Shown: positions 33,708-44,700 of the stretch, piece by piece
How the letters are laid out: each line of letters begins with the position of its first letter
Numbering within the stretch: position 1 is the stretch's first letter
The notes under the pieces: generated by a model
The model's database searches: none
The model's input: the letters and a program-made list of their open reading frames with translations, nothing else
Told to the model about the DNA's origin: nothing
From: Phytophthora sp. 'mugwort'
Lineage: Eukaryota > Oomycota > Peronosporomycetes > Peronosporales > Peronosporaceae
Assembly: GCA_033558025.1 (NCBI GenBank)
Contig: JAUCEF010000006.1
Span: forward strand, 3,162,001 to 3,226,000
Length of the DNA: 64,000 bases
Direction of reading: 5' to 3'
Program-made: the position numbers and the translations under genes

Positions 33708-35057
33708 CTAAGACGAGCAAACCCTGGACTGGCCCGAGCACGACTGCTTAGACACGGCACATGTATCCAAGTCCTTCACGCACAGCATCCAGCACGACGT
33801 CGCACTGTGTGAGCTTACAGTGCACGAACAGCTCGTTGAGCATACAGCGGCATCGGTCGAATGGCTGCGGTTGCAAACCACCGAGCAGCCTTCCGAAGGA
33901 GCTGTTGCGCCAGCCTTTAAGGTACATGACTTATAGCTGCATTCGGCGTCCGCCGAAGCGACCAAATGACGGCCAGGAGCGCATCCCAACAACTGACGGT
34001 CGGACTGGTAGCCTTGCTGTACGTAGTGCGTCGTTGTATTCACGTGCACGCCGAAGTCCATCTGCTTCAGCATACGCTGATACGACGGTAACAGCGTCAT
34101 CTTGCCGAACCATGCGCGCAGCAGACGCTGCGTCTCAGTCATCTCCACCTCGGGCATGCGCACCGCGTGCATCACGGCTGGGAGCTGCTCCGATGTGCCC
34201 ACCCAGCGGTTGTAGCCCGTGCCCACCATGAGCGTCACCTGGTCGGGTTTCAACACGGGATGGACGCGCTGGCCGTCGCGGCGCTGGATGATGAGACCCG
34301 ACTCCGAGTCGTCCGCACCACCTGCCGACACGGACTCGAGTGTGCTGTTGGCGCCGGCATTGTTGACCTTGTAGAAAGCGGGCGTGGCGAACACGATAAA
34401 CATGCCGTCGTCCTCGTGCAGCTCGAGCGAGAAGTCGTTCTCTGACGAGGCTGTCGGGGAAGACGTATTGGTGTTGGAGACCAGTCTGCGCTCATGCAGA
34501 GACGGCGTCTCGTAGGCGTGGAAGTGGTCGAGGCGCACGGCATCCGTCATGAGCTTGCGGCTCGAGATGGTTTGGCCGTAGCCGTCAGTCGTGGTGAAGT
34601 TGGTGGCGTCAAGCGTCGTAGCGACATTGAGCACGACCAGCTCCAGCAGCGACGAGAACTCGTCATAGACGGTCTTGTAGCCTGGACACGCCGCGTCAGT
34701 GGTCGGGGCCGTTGCGTCGGCGTCCTCTCCGGACGGCGTGCTGATGGTGTAGCGGCTCGTGCCGTCCGTGAGCGTCTTGTAGAGCAGGAACTCGGCGTTG
34801 ACCTCCTGGGCGGACACAGCGCAAGCGGTAGCCGAGTCCAGGTAGGACCGGCGTACTTGTGCATAGGACGGCACGTTGGTGAAGCTGATGATGCCGTCCT
34901 TCTTGAGCGCGTTGAGTACGTCGTTGGGCGTGTTTCCAGTGGTGAGCGTTTGGTAGTCGAAATTAGGGACTTCGAATGCGGGGACTTGCTCGGCGAGGTT
35001 GGTGGGTACAGCGTAAGCCATGACCATGGCAGTGAGACTCAGAAGCGTTATTTTCAT
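33708..35057 (-). CDS. secreted 2OG-Fe(II) oxygenase-like protein, copy A
   Basis: A 449-residue intronless protein with an N-terminal signal peptide (MKITLLSLTAMVMAYA). The body resembles the isopenicillin N synthase/2OG-Fe(II) dioxygenase fold. It has an early DGIISFTNVPSYAQVRRSYL segment, a candidate HxD at His214-Asp216 (LELHEDDGMF), and a candidate distal His297 (LPAVMHAVRMP) 80 residues later, a spacing normal for the family. A Cys-rich tail of about 75 residues follows and the protein ends without an anchor. Catalysis and substrate are unknown. Nearly all of the body is identical to copy B at 39.8-41.5 kb, but the signal peptide and Cys-rich tail differ. An initiator-like CATTTCTACTTTAG lies upstream (minus strand, about 35080-35095). 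Confidence 0.8.
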   Translation of the reverse strand: MKITLLSLTAMVMAYAVPTNLAEQVPAFEVPNFDYQTLTTGNTPNDVLNALKKDGIISFTNVPSYAQVRRSYLDSATACAVSAQEVNAEFLLYKTLTDGTSRYTISTPSGEDADATAPTTDAACPGYKTVYDEFSSLLELVVLNVATTLDATNFTTTDGYGQTISSRKLMTDAVRLDHFHAYETPSLHERRLVSNTNTSSPTASSENDFSLELHEDDGMFIVFATPAFYKVNNAGANSTLESVSAGGADDSESGLIIQRRDGQRVHPVLKPDQVTLMVGTGYNRWVGTSEQLPAVMHAVRMPEVEMTETQRLLRAWFGKMTLLPSYQRMLKQMDFGVHVNTTTHYVQQGYQSDRQLLGCAPGRHLVASADAECSYKSCTLKAGATAPSEGCSVVCNRSHSTDAAVCSTSCSCTVSSHSATSCWMLCVKDLDTCAVSKQSCSGQSRVCSS

Positions 35058-35339
35058 TGTGGCTGCAGGTGCTGCTCAGATGGCTAAAGTAGAAATGCAG
35101 ATACGCGATGAGAACAGGCCAAGTTGGAGGTACAGCGACTTCCCACTGGTCGATGGATGCAGTGTGTTGAACAATAGATTGGTGGTTCTAGATGGAGCTA
35201 CGGAAACCAGATTTGCGGACAGCTCGGGCGTAATGAAGGACACCTGCATTTCCCCATGCTTCCCGACTTTCTCGAGTGTCATGCGTAGGAATCGTCACTT
35301 CGCTCAGACACACAGGAATAAAATAAACAAAACATAAGA

Positions 35340-36400
35340 TATGATCATGTAGATGTGTTGTTCTGAGTAAAACGCTGTAAGGGATCTGTAAAAATACTGT
35401 GTATTTGGTCTGTGAAGCCACAACTGAGAAGGCGATGGAAAGCTTATGCAGTTGACAAGTCAACATTGAGCAAGCCTTGCATCCTTCAAGTATTTAGGAG
35501 AAACACATCAGTGACATGGTCACGACGGTTTCGACACATCACACGAATTCAGCTCTGTCCCACAAAACACGTACATGTAGCGTTATGAGGTACTGTATTA
35601 GTGTACTCATGGCGAAAAGCATTGTCTACTGTAGATGTTAGTCGCCATTCGAGTTGCAATAGACGCCGAATAATGAGCACATTCGACGCGTGGTGGTTAG
35701 CTTGCGAAGATGCTAACAGGTGTTGGCGTCAAAACGAAATTGCGAAATTCTCACATTCGCAATGAGAAGGCTGGGTGAGAGGTACAAATTATCCTTGGTA
35801 CCCAATCTACAGTAATTGTGCAGGTGGTCGATCTTGGGACCTGGTGTAGCAAATCGAGTCATTACGGTAAACTACTGTTGCCCGTTCAAGTGGGAAGGAA
35901 ACACAGAGCAGCAAACCTTATTGTGAGTAAATAGGGTACATCCTGACGCTATTCGCAAATGTTTCTTTGACGAGCTTAAATCATACAACAACTTTTATTA
36001 TAGTACACTCTGCTTCTAAGTCGCTCGTATTGAACGTAATTGACAGTCGCGATCATGATGGTGAGGCGCAGGGGGCCAGTCCACATAAATACTCTGCTCG
36101 TCAAGCAGTTGTAGACCATCACGCGCAAATTCAGTCGAGTTTGTGACCCCGTCTCTGTGCAAATCAGCACCTCATACGACACAAGAAGTTCTGCTGTGGT
36201 GGTCTTGCTACTAGACAAAAACAGGCTTACCGCAAAATTCATTCGACAATCGAAGTTTAACCAAGTGAGCAAGGGCTGGGACGAGGAAACGTTAGAAACA
36301 GACGTTGGAATCTGAAAAACACACCATGTGCATCGCACAATAAGACATCGCCAGTGCGTCTCAGCCGCAGCGCCGGTGCATCCACTAGCCTGGCTGTGCC
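35340..36400. other. intergenic, no gene seen
   Basis: AT-rich. A 120-codon minus-strand ORF (36338-35976) has no family features and is probably chance. Confidence 0.4.
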
Positions 36401-36409
36401 GCAGCCGTC

Positions 36410-38287
36410 AGGTCACGTCGGGGAATATCCGAGGTCTCCCGAAGGTGATGTCTTCTGAAGGTGGTCGAAGTGAGACACCTGAGGAAGGCCATTCGGCACT
36501 CAAACCCGACCCACCAATCCAAGCCAAGCCGCCGCTGTGCACGCGCCCAGCACCAGTAGCTCCGCGATGGCACCCTCTTTCCCCTTCGCAGCTCCCACCC
36601 GAGGAGCTGCATGTCGGCGATAAGATAGCGTATTATTCAATGGCATTTGTGTGCAGTGACCCCAGAGGCTGTCGGGAAGCCGCCATTCTGAACGTCGATG
36701 CTACCGCCGACGCGGACACGCTCGAGCTAGACACCGGAGAAATCATCGCTCCAACCATGATGCTGAAGTGCCTAGTGGACCGCTCGGGGAATCAGATTGG
36801 TCAGGGAAAGGCGCTGTGGCGCAAGTTCAGGACGTTCACGTTAGTTTCTGGGAGGCGCTCCGACGCGAGCCAGCGCGTTTAATCGTGCAGTGCAGGGGGC
36901 AGTTTGGCAGGCATTTGCTGCTGCCCAACGCATCGAACACGCCCCGCGCGAGGAGATCTCCTGTGAGGTCTCCGGCGGGATTGATACGAGCAGCACCATG
37001 AAGGCCGTGTCACCAGCGAGTGCTGTGTCGGCGTCCAGCGCACCGAGGTCGCCTGAAATCTCTTCGTCAAGAGGTGCAACAGGCATAACCAGCCCTGAAG
37101 TTTGTATCCCGTGCGAGGATTCGTAGCTCGGCGAAGCAGAAATCGCGATAACCCTGGTATCCACTGACTCCGGAGACCCAGAAGTTGCTCAGGCGGCCAG
37201 TAGTGCTGCAGTGGGTGTAATGCAGCACGAGTCTAATGAAAAAGCAAGGACAAGAAATGGTGAAGCCCATGCAAGCGAGGCATCGGCTAGCAATGAAGAT
37301 CAACAGCTCCAGCACGCGGGCGCACTGGCGGACTCGCGGTTGGTTGCCGTGAGTGACTATCTGAAATCTATTCCGACCCGCCTGAAGCGAGCGAAAAATC
37401 GCCACTAGGTGAAGAAGCGACCTGGAAGCTGGCATGTTCCGCGGTCGCGTAAGCGCTGCGACCAGAAGCAATGCGCTGTGACCCGCAGCGGTACGAACAT
37501 TTACCACGCACATACTGTGAAGGCCCGAACGGCTAAGGAAACGCAACTTCCTGGAGTCAAGGACCGCCTTAGAGCTCTGCATGTTCGGTGACCGGAGTTC
37601 GTCAGGTCCAGCATAGAAGACAGGCTGGTTACGAGAGAGGTGATGTGGCCAACCTCCGTGCAGCGCATTTTTGAGTCTCAAGTGCCTCAAGTATCCGAGG
37701 GACTCGAGTTTGCGGACATTGCTGACGGTGATCCGTGCCAATGCATCGGTGATTGTTTCATGGACTCCTGCCGAAATGCTACTCTATCGATCCACGGCAC
37801 CCCCGACTGTTGCCGCTTGGACGGTGCCTGGAGCAACTCGCCTCGCAGCCATCCCGCACTAAAATTGTACGACACATACCGTGTTCGGTCTTGGCGTGCA
37901 CACCACTGCATATATCGAAGTTGGTGATGTAGTTGGCGAGTACGTGGGCCAGCTTTTCGAGTACCCCGCCATTACTGAGGGCCAGCCAGTGCAGGAGGTC
38001 AAACAGACAGCGGCTACACTATGTCGCTCAACCCACAGTCGGTGTCAGGCAAGTACGTCTACATCGAAGCACTGAATTGCGGTTCGATCACACGGTTCAT
38101 GAGCCACTCCTGAGACCCCAACGTGGAATTCGTGGAGATACCGAACGGGACCAACGTGAAGGTGCTTGCGAGGATGACTAAGACCGTTTTTCCTGGCACG
38201 CAACTTACTGTCAACTATGGCGACGAGATCTGGTTTAAGTGCTCGTGTGACTCGTGCTGGGTTAACTCCGATGATAATGAAGATTAG
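36410..38287 (+). pseudogene. SET-domain protein gene, broken
   Basis: A plus-strand N-terminal piece to 36882 contains HVGDKIAYYSMAFVCSDPRG. After a stop-rich basic middle (about 37200-37600) come pre-SET and SET parts. PCQCIGDCFMDSCRNATLSI is a Cys-rich AWS-like block (about 37735). VHTTAYIEVGDVVGEYVGQL lies in a shifted frame (37893). KYVYIEALNCGSITRFMSHS is followed by TGA (38111) where the Cys of the family's HSCDPN motif should be, and then NVEFVE and TVNYGDEIWFKCSCDSCW. Such proteins would methylate lysines. At least two frameshifts and several stops make this copy dead. Confidence 0.65.
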
Positions 38288-38289
38288 TA

Positions 38290-39640
38290 GGAGGCGTTAG
38301 GCGAGAGAAAATTAGGCCGCCATCTAGCACATGGCGAATAACGCAAAGTCATCACATGCATAACTATTCACATGAATATCTGATCCTTCTTCTCCGAGCG
38401 AGGACATTGTCCGATTTTCTTTTCCTCGCGTGTTCTGGAACAACCAGGCTGCTACCATCGTCTTGGCGACTCTTCGCGCATAATTTAGCGGGGCTATGAC
38501 GAAAGGTTTGAAATACATAGCAGGCATTGCTATTATATTGGCTAAAGTTAGCAAAGCTGAGATTATCATGGTAGTTTACCACCTCCACTGATATATTAAG
38601 CATTTTATGAGCCGCAGTAGCAACGCACTGACAAGCGGGAAAAAAAAAATATGAAAAAATGCTTCGCCTGCAGTTGACCTTCTAAAGCATAGCTATCGAG
38701 CGAACCCCGATGAGAGCACTTCTATCGCCACATGACAAGCTGTTATATCGAAGGCAAAATCCAAACTGATCTCACTATATGGAGCTCCTCTTGATCCTCG
38801 GTTGAAGGCCGAATCTAACTGGATACACTGTCGTAGCCGGTAGACTGCTCTATTGTTGCTGCTATGCATCCAATAGAAGAAGATATGTGCGGGTATGTGG
38901 GTGGCATACCACCACAGATCTTTTTCACACATTTGAGCGAGCAATTCGCCTTAATTAGCACATGTATTGTGAGGAATCGATGTTAACCGTACATAAATAA
39001 CCGAAGTGAGCGAAGTTATTTAATATGTAGTAAGTTAAGTGGAGAGACTACAAATAAATTGACTACATGTATTTGATAAACTGCACATTTGGATACAGTA
39101 CATGTATTACTGTAAATTATTTGAAAAATGTGTCCAGTTAATTCGTGCTATTTGACAACCCTCCACACTTCGACCAACAAATAAAAAGTCTGGCTTCGCC
39201 ATGCTAGGAATCAGAGCGGGGAGCAGAATGCATCGCTAGTCTTCACACAATCGTTTGAAATTAGTGTGAAAAAAAATGAACAACCCAAACGGCAGCTATT
39301 ATAGTAGCCCATTTCATTCTCAGCAATTCATTCAAACTACGGCGTTGGTGGTTTGTCGCTGCTCCGATAGCTCCCCCTTTTCTTGCCTGAGGGGCATCCG
39401 CTGGGTTATCCAGTACATGTACACGCAAGGAATTAATAGTATTACGGTAGGTGTACAGTACACCCCAGTCAACAATACGCAGTACCATGTTTCCGACGGG
39501 AAACCTGTACTCGTATCCATGCGGCTCGGCTCATCCATTGCTCGTTGGCCCTCATCCACCGGTTGGACATCATGGGGTGCAACTTATTGACACATTGGCA
39601 AGTTACCCTCGCAACGAATAATTTCTGACCTCAAAACACC
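38290..39640. other. gene-free spacer
   Basis: AT-rich. Short minus-strand ORFs (38569-38324 and 38944-38693) read like scraps of protein (NYARRVAKTMVAAWLFQNT; RQCIQLDSAFNRGSRGAPYS) but match nothing I can name. They may be transposon debris. Confidence 0.35.
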
Positions 39641-39705
39641 TTAGCCCCTTACCGTAGCCGCAAATTCTCTGCAGCCCTTGTGCTGCATTTCATCCTTGTG
39701 TTCTC

Positions 39706-39724
39706 GCTCATTTACACTTTTGAC
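39706..39724 (+). promoter_or_regulatory. oomycete Inr/FPR-like core promoter of copy B
   Basis: GCTCATTTACACTTTTGAC matches about 15 of 19 positions of the oomycete initiator plus flanking element, including all of GCTCATT and the TTT core. It lies about 70 bases before the ATG at 39782. This supports that start over the in-frame ATG at 39680, which would fall upstream of transcription. Confidence 0.6.
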
Positions 39725-39781
39725 TTCAACGGCGCACACACCAACCAAGGCCAGGTATCCACCACCACGCACACCAACATA

Positions 39782-41467
39782 ATGGTCCAAGTTACCAAGA
39801 TACTCCTGGGTCTGGCCGCCATGGTCATGGCTTACGCTGTACCCACCAACCTCGCCGAGCAAGTCCCCGCATTCGAAGTCCCTAATTTCGACTACCAAAC
39901 GCTCACCACTGGAAACACGCCCAACGATGTACTCAACGCGCTCAAGAAGGACGGCATCATCAGCTTCACCAACGTGCCGTCCTACGCACAAGTACGCCGG
40001 TCCTACCTGGACTCGGCTACCGCTTGCGCTGTGTCCGCCCAGGAGGTCAACGCCGAGTTCCTGCTCTACAAGACGCTCACGGACGGCACGAGCCGCTACA
40101 CCATCAGCACGCCGTCCGGACAGGACGCCGACGCAACGGCCCCGATCACTGACGCGGCGTGTCCAGGCTACAAGACCGTCTATGACGAGTTCTCGTCGCT
40201 GCTGGAGCTGGTCGTGCTCAATGTCGCTACGACGCTTGACGCCACCAACTTCACCACGACTGACGGCTACGGCCAAACCATCTCGAGCCGCAAGCTCATG
40301 ACGGATGCCGTGCGCCTCGACCACTTCCACGCCTACGAGACGCCGTCTCTGCATGAGCGCAGACTGGTCTCCAACACCAATACGTCTTCCCCGACAGCCT
40401 CGTCAGAGAACGACTTCTCGCTCGAGCTGCACGAGGACGACGGCATGTTTATCGTGTTCGCCACGCCCGCTTTCTACAAGGTCAACAATGCCGGCGCCAA
40501 CAGCACACTCGAGTCCGTGTCGGCAGGTGGTGCGGACGACTCGGAGTCGGGTCTCATCATCCAGCGCCGCGACGGCCAGCGCGTCCGTCCCGTGTTGAAA
40601 CCCGACCAGGTGACGCTCATGGTGGGCACGGGCTACAACCGCTGGGTGGGCACATCGGAGCAGCTCCCAGCCGTGATGCACGCGGTGCGCATGCCCGAGG
40701 TGGAGATGACTGAGACGCAGCGTCTGCTGCGCGCATGGTTCGGCAAGATGACGCTGTTACCGTCGTATCAGCGTATGCTGAAGCAGATGGACTTCGGCGT
40801 GCACGTGAATACAACGACGCACTACGTACAGCAAGGCTACCAGTCCGACCGTCAGTTGTTGGGCTGCGCTCCCGGCCGTCATTTGGTCGCTTCGGCGGAC
40901 GCCGAATGCAGCTACAACGTGTGCACTACCAAGTCGGGCGCCACTGCCCCGTCCGAGGGTTGCTCTGTTGTGTGCAACCGAAGTCACTCGACTGACGCGG
41001 CTTCGTGTGAGAGGAGCTGCGAGTGCACAGTGAGCACGCATAGCGCCACCACGTGCTGGATGCTTTGTGTGATGGATCTGGACTCGTGCGACCTCAATCA
41101 GCAGTCATGTTCGGGCCAGGCAAAGGTCTGTGATTCGACTACGATCCCGGCGACTCCGACTCCGACCCCCCCGACCGCTGCTCCCTCTACGTCAGCGCCA
41201 ACGTCGGCCCCGACACCGACAACAACAGCTCCGTCCTCGCCCCCATCGAACCCGTCGACTCCTTCGTCTACAACGGCCACGCTCCCGCCCACCACCCCGT
41301 CGTCAAACAACAACATCCCTGCTGGATCGAGCGAGGAGCGTGACTCGTCCACCGACGCTCCGTCCTCAACGACGACCGACCCCACTTCGTCCTCGACATC
41401 GAGCCCCACGGGTCCATCTGCGTCTAGCTCCACACCCGACCCTGCCAGTGAACACGGTGTGTGCTAA
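39782..41467 (+). CDS. secreted 2OG-Fe(II) oxygenase-like protein, copy B, with Ser/Thr/Pro tail
   Basis: A 561-residue intronless protein. The signal peptide starts MVQVTKILLGLAAMVMAYA. The body is almost identical to copy A, with the same candidate metal ligands (HxD in LELHEDDGMF, His in VMHAVRMP). Only three amino-acid differences were noticed (E/Q, T/I, H/R). The Cys-rich tail keeps the Cys pattern of copy A but differs at many positions. It is then extended by about 110 residues very rich in Thr, Ser and Pro (PTPTPPTAAPSTSAPTSAPT and onward). Such a stretch is likely O-glycosylated and could tether the protein in the cell wall. No clear GPI signal is seen. Orientation is opposite to copy A, and the two are 4.7 kb apart. 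Confidence 0.85.
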   Translation: MVQVTKILLGLAAMVMAYAVPTNLAEQVPAFEVPNFDYQTLTTGNTPNDVLNALKKDGIISFTNVPSYAQVRRSYLDSATACAVSAQEVNAEFLLYKTLTDGTSRYTISTPSGQDADATAPITDAACPGYKTVYDEFSSLLELVVLNVATTLDATNFTTTDGYGQTISSRKLMTDAVRLDHFHAYETPSLHERRLVSNTNTSSPTASSENDFSLELHEDDGMFIVFATPAFYKVNNAGANSTLESVSAGGADDSESGLIIQRRDGQRVRPVLKPDQVTLMVGTGYNRWVGTSEQLPAVMHAVRMPEVEMTETQRLLRAWFGKMTLLPSYQRMLKQMDFGVHVNTTTHYVQQGYQSDRQLLGCAPGRHLVASADAECSYNVCTTKSGATAPSEGCSVVCNRSHSTDAASCERSCECTVSTHSATTCWMLCVMDLDSCDLNQQSCSGQAKVCDSTTIPATPTPTPPTAAPSTSAPTSAPTPTTTAPSSPPSNPSTPSSTTATLPPTTPSSNNNIPAGSSEERDSSTDAPSSTTTDPTSSSTSSPTGPSASSSTPDPASEHGVC

Positions 41468-41738
41468 AAGAGAAAAGGGTTGTCACCTCATTCGAGACAT
41501 CCATAATTCAATACATCATTCTTAAAAAATGCACACAAAATTAGTAGATAAATGTCTTCACTATTACTGTTTTAAAAATACGCCAACGTTATTTTAAAAG
41601 GTTGGCATATTTTAACAGTAAAGAAGGAATACAAAACGTTGAGTTGCTCGTCACAAACTGACCTAGCGGTTAATAGCCATCACTGTTCCATCGTGCGAGC
41701 CAATTATAGCCAAGTCTCCGAGCCCTATCTGCTGCGCC

Positions 41739-44700
41739 ATGGCAGGGGCCCAGGAGGTGATCGATCTGCTCAGCAGCAGCAGCGACGAGGCCTCGTCCAG
41801 CGGTTCGGAACTGTGCGCGCCGCGTCGCCGCCACAACAACGAAGAGGAGAAGGCGCAACTTAAACCTGCGAAGCCCCAGGAGCGCTCCTCGCTCGTCTCA
41901 GACCGCAGGAGGAAGCGCGCGGCCTCCAGCGAGAGTGAGAGCGACAAAAGCCGCGCAGTCAGTACTGACCTCGAGCAGAAACCCGCGCAACTGCAGCGAG
42001 TGGCGCCCAAGAAAGCTAAAGTTGCGCCAACGAGTCGAGCTAGACCCGACCTCCGAGCTGGCGGAGAGATGCGCGAGATCACGGAAAGCATGAGTTTCTA
42101 TGAGTTGCAGGCCCAGCAGCAGATAATGGAGCGGATCCAGGCCCAGAACCGTCGGAAAGTCCAGCACAAGTCAAGAAAAGACGGGAGTTTTTCTTCTTCT
42201 GCTGCCAAATCTTCGGTGGCTGAGTCGCATCACTTACAGAAGAAGAATAAAGACGAAGTACAGGCTCAAAAGAGGGCGTTGAACCAGTTTAATATGCAGA
42301 AAGCGAGAAAATCGGCACCACAGACGCGCATTCTCAATAACAAGATGGACAGTGAGAGTGAAAGTGAGGAAAATGGGGACAGTAATGATGATTGGGAAGC
42401 ATTTACGAAAAAGTCGGCGCAAAAAGAAGCTCTACGGAGGCAAAAGGAGAAAGCTGCAGGAAAGGATGCAGAAGTGGGAAAGGTGCGTCAAGTACCACAT
42501 AAGGCTAGTCGCAAGCTAAAGGGGAAGCAAATAGCGAGGAAAATGGTTTTAACCAAGCCTCAGGACCAGCAAAAGATGGTCAAATCTCACAAAACGAAGT
42601 TACGAATCGTCCCCAAAAAATCACGAAGCAGCTCAAGTGAAGAGAAGAACGAGTTGGAGAGTGAAGAAGAACCTGAGCACAAAAGTGATGAAGAAAGCGA
42701 AGAAGTCGAGGGGAGTGTACCGCCGGTACCGTCTCACCATCACAAGAAGGCAAATTTTCACGAAAAGTCATCATTAAATCGGTCGAATGTACCGTCACTT
42801 CCAAGTCAGCATCAGTCTGAAAACATTCCGTGTACTGCTCAACCTCAAATTGACACCCAGGCTATCTTGCGACTTCATGGTACGAGCGAAACACAGTACA
42901 TAAAGGAAAAACTGTCATTTACGAAGCTACAAGAACAGGATAAACTGATAGCGTTTTTTAAGACCCAGAAAAGACGTCAGAGACGTGATAATTCTGATGC
43001 TGCGTCCACAGTGCTCAATGGAGGACATAACACATTGGATGGTGGGAATAGTACAACCAAGACAAGTGGCAACAGCCGTCGGGCTCGAATGGGAGTTAAC
43101 CAGAAGGAGATGCCTGATACCTCCTTGTCACTGTCATATATTGCCCCACCCTCTCGAAACGGATTCTTGGCATCAAATACACCGTTCATCTCCACAGCTG
43201 GTTGCACGGCAACACCTGCGGAAAAGCCTTCGAACCCACTGATCCATTCGACGGCTTGGCGACGACTAGTCTTCGAAGAAGCACCACGTAATATTTTAGA
43301 AGGAGTCTTGGCAATCCCGTATGCCCCCGGTACGTGGTTGACATTATATTTAGTCCTGCTTGTCGGTTGTAGACGCTAACACGATTGTTTGCGCACTAGG
43401 ATTCGACAAACCACTTTGGGATTATGACAGAACGGGAGAGCTTAAGAAAAAGTGCAAGTTTGTAAATGCAGTGGGCCAAGGCGTTGCCATAACGGAGGAT
43501 AATTTCGAGATGCAGGTGCGCAGCGGGTGCTTATTTACGGACGGCCAATTCGTGTTTCTATGGTAAGCTCGAGTTAAGGATTTTTCGGTTAACTTTGTAT
43601 TGCTTTTCCGTAGCCGCCAAGCCAGTCAGAAACTAACAGTCAAGTGCAGGAGTTGGTGGAGCAAGAACTACCATTCATTAAAAACTGTCATGCTCGCAGA
43701 GTACGTCGTATTCTTAGAGATACGCGGCAGCAAGTTTCAGAGTATCTCCAGGCCCAGCAATTTCTTCGAAGTGAACGGTACAGGCGCCTGAAGTGGTCGG
43801 AAATAGCGAGTAAGTGCTGATACGGTTCTTCACAATTTCTGGCTGGGGTGGGCATCTTTTTTTTCTCATTGACAAATTAATATTTTTTTTGTTTTTATAC
43901 AGATCACCAGTCTTGGTTAGACATTTCTCCTATCGAGCGTGCTACAGCCAAGCGGGTGTTGCGAAATCCTACACATACAGTCCAGCCATACAATTATTTG
44001 GTTGGAGGCGTGCGCTATTTCGTGCACCGAGACGACACACCACTTGAATCTTTGGTGTATCCGGAAACTGTCACTCACTTGCCCAATGATATTACCGCCG
44101 TTCGTCGCTCTTTTACTATGATTGGTATCCGGAAAAATGCTTTTGTCGAGGACGACCCAATTTTACGGTATGTGCCGTATTTGGGCGACGGAGAGCGCAT
44201 GGTTATCGATAATGATCTTTATACAGAGACTACCATGAGCAAAGAGCGGCGGATCGCTGTATTTGGTGAGGGTGACGAATTAAAGGTGTTAAACCCTGGC
44301 GCGCAAGATGATGAGATTATGGAATACCTCTTGCGAGTTATCGTGGGAAAATGTGGATCATCGGAGCAAGTGTTTCTGGCTCTCCAGCATGAAGCCGGGT
44401 TTGACCGGCCACGCATTGACTACTGTGAAATGAAGGACCTTTATAAGGCTGAGCAGCGCACAGCGAGCCGGATCGCTAAAGTCCGAGAGTTGCTTGTTCA
44501 TCGGCAAGAATCAACTTCAAACAAGGTACCAGGCAACGTGGAGAACGCTTGTAAAGCCTTACGCGCGCTTTCACAGCCATATTGGTTCCTCCAAGGCACA
44601 CCAGAAACCCAATCATTATCTGTGAGGCTACAGCCACCTTTGTCGGTTTTCGAATCAAACTACGCCCATGTTCCAGAAGTACTTGGCATACGCGACCGCA

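Noticed and set aside
35976..36338. 120-codon minus-strand ORF as a gene
   Set aside because: No motif, no promoter-like element and AT-rich composition like the surrounding spacer.
39641..40354. 237-codon minus-strand ORF over secreted gene copy B
   Set aside because: Shadow of the highly biased sense codons. The same shadow appears over copy A.
41098..41525. Plus and minus ORFs over the Thr/Ser/Pro stalk (Arg-rich or Val/Gly/Asp-rich)
   Set aside because: They are frame shadows of a simple-composition repeat in copy B.
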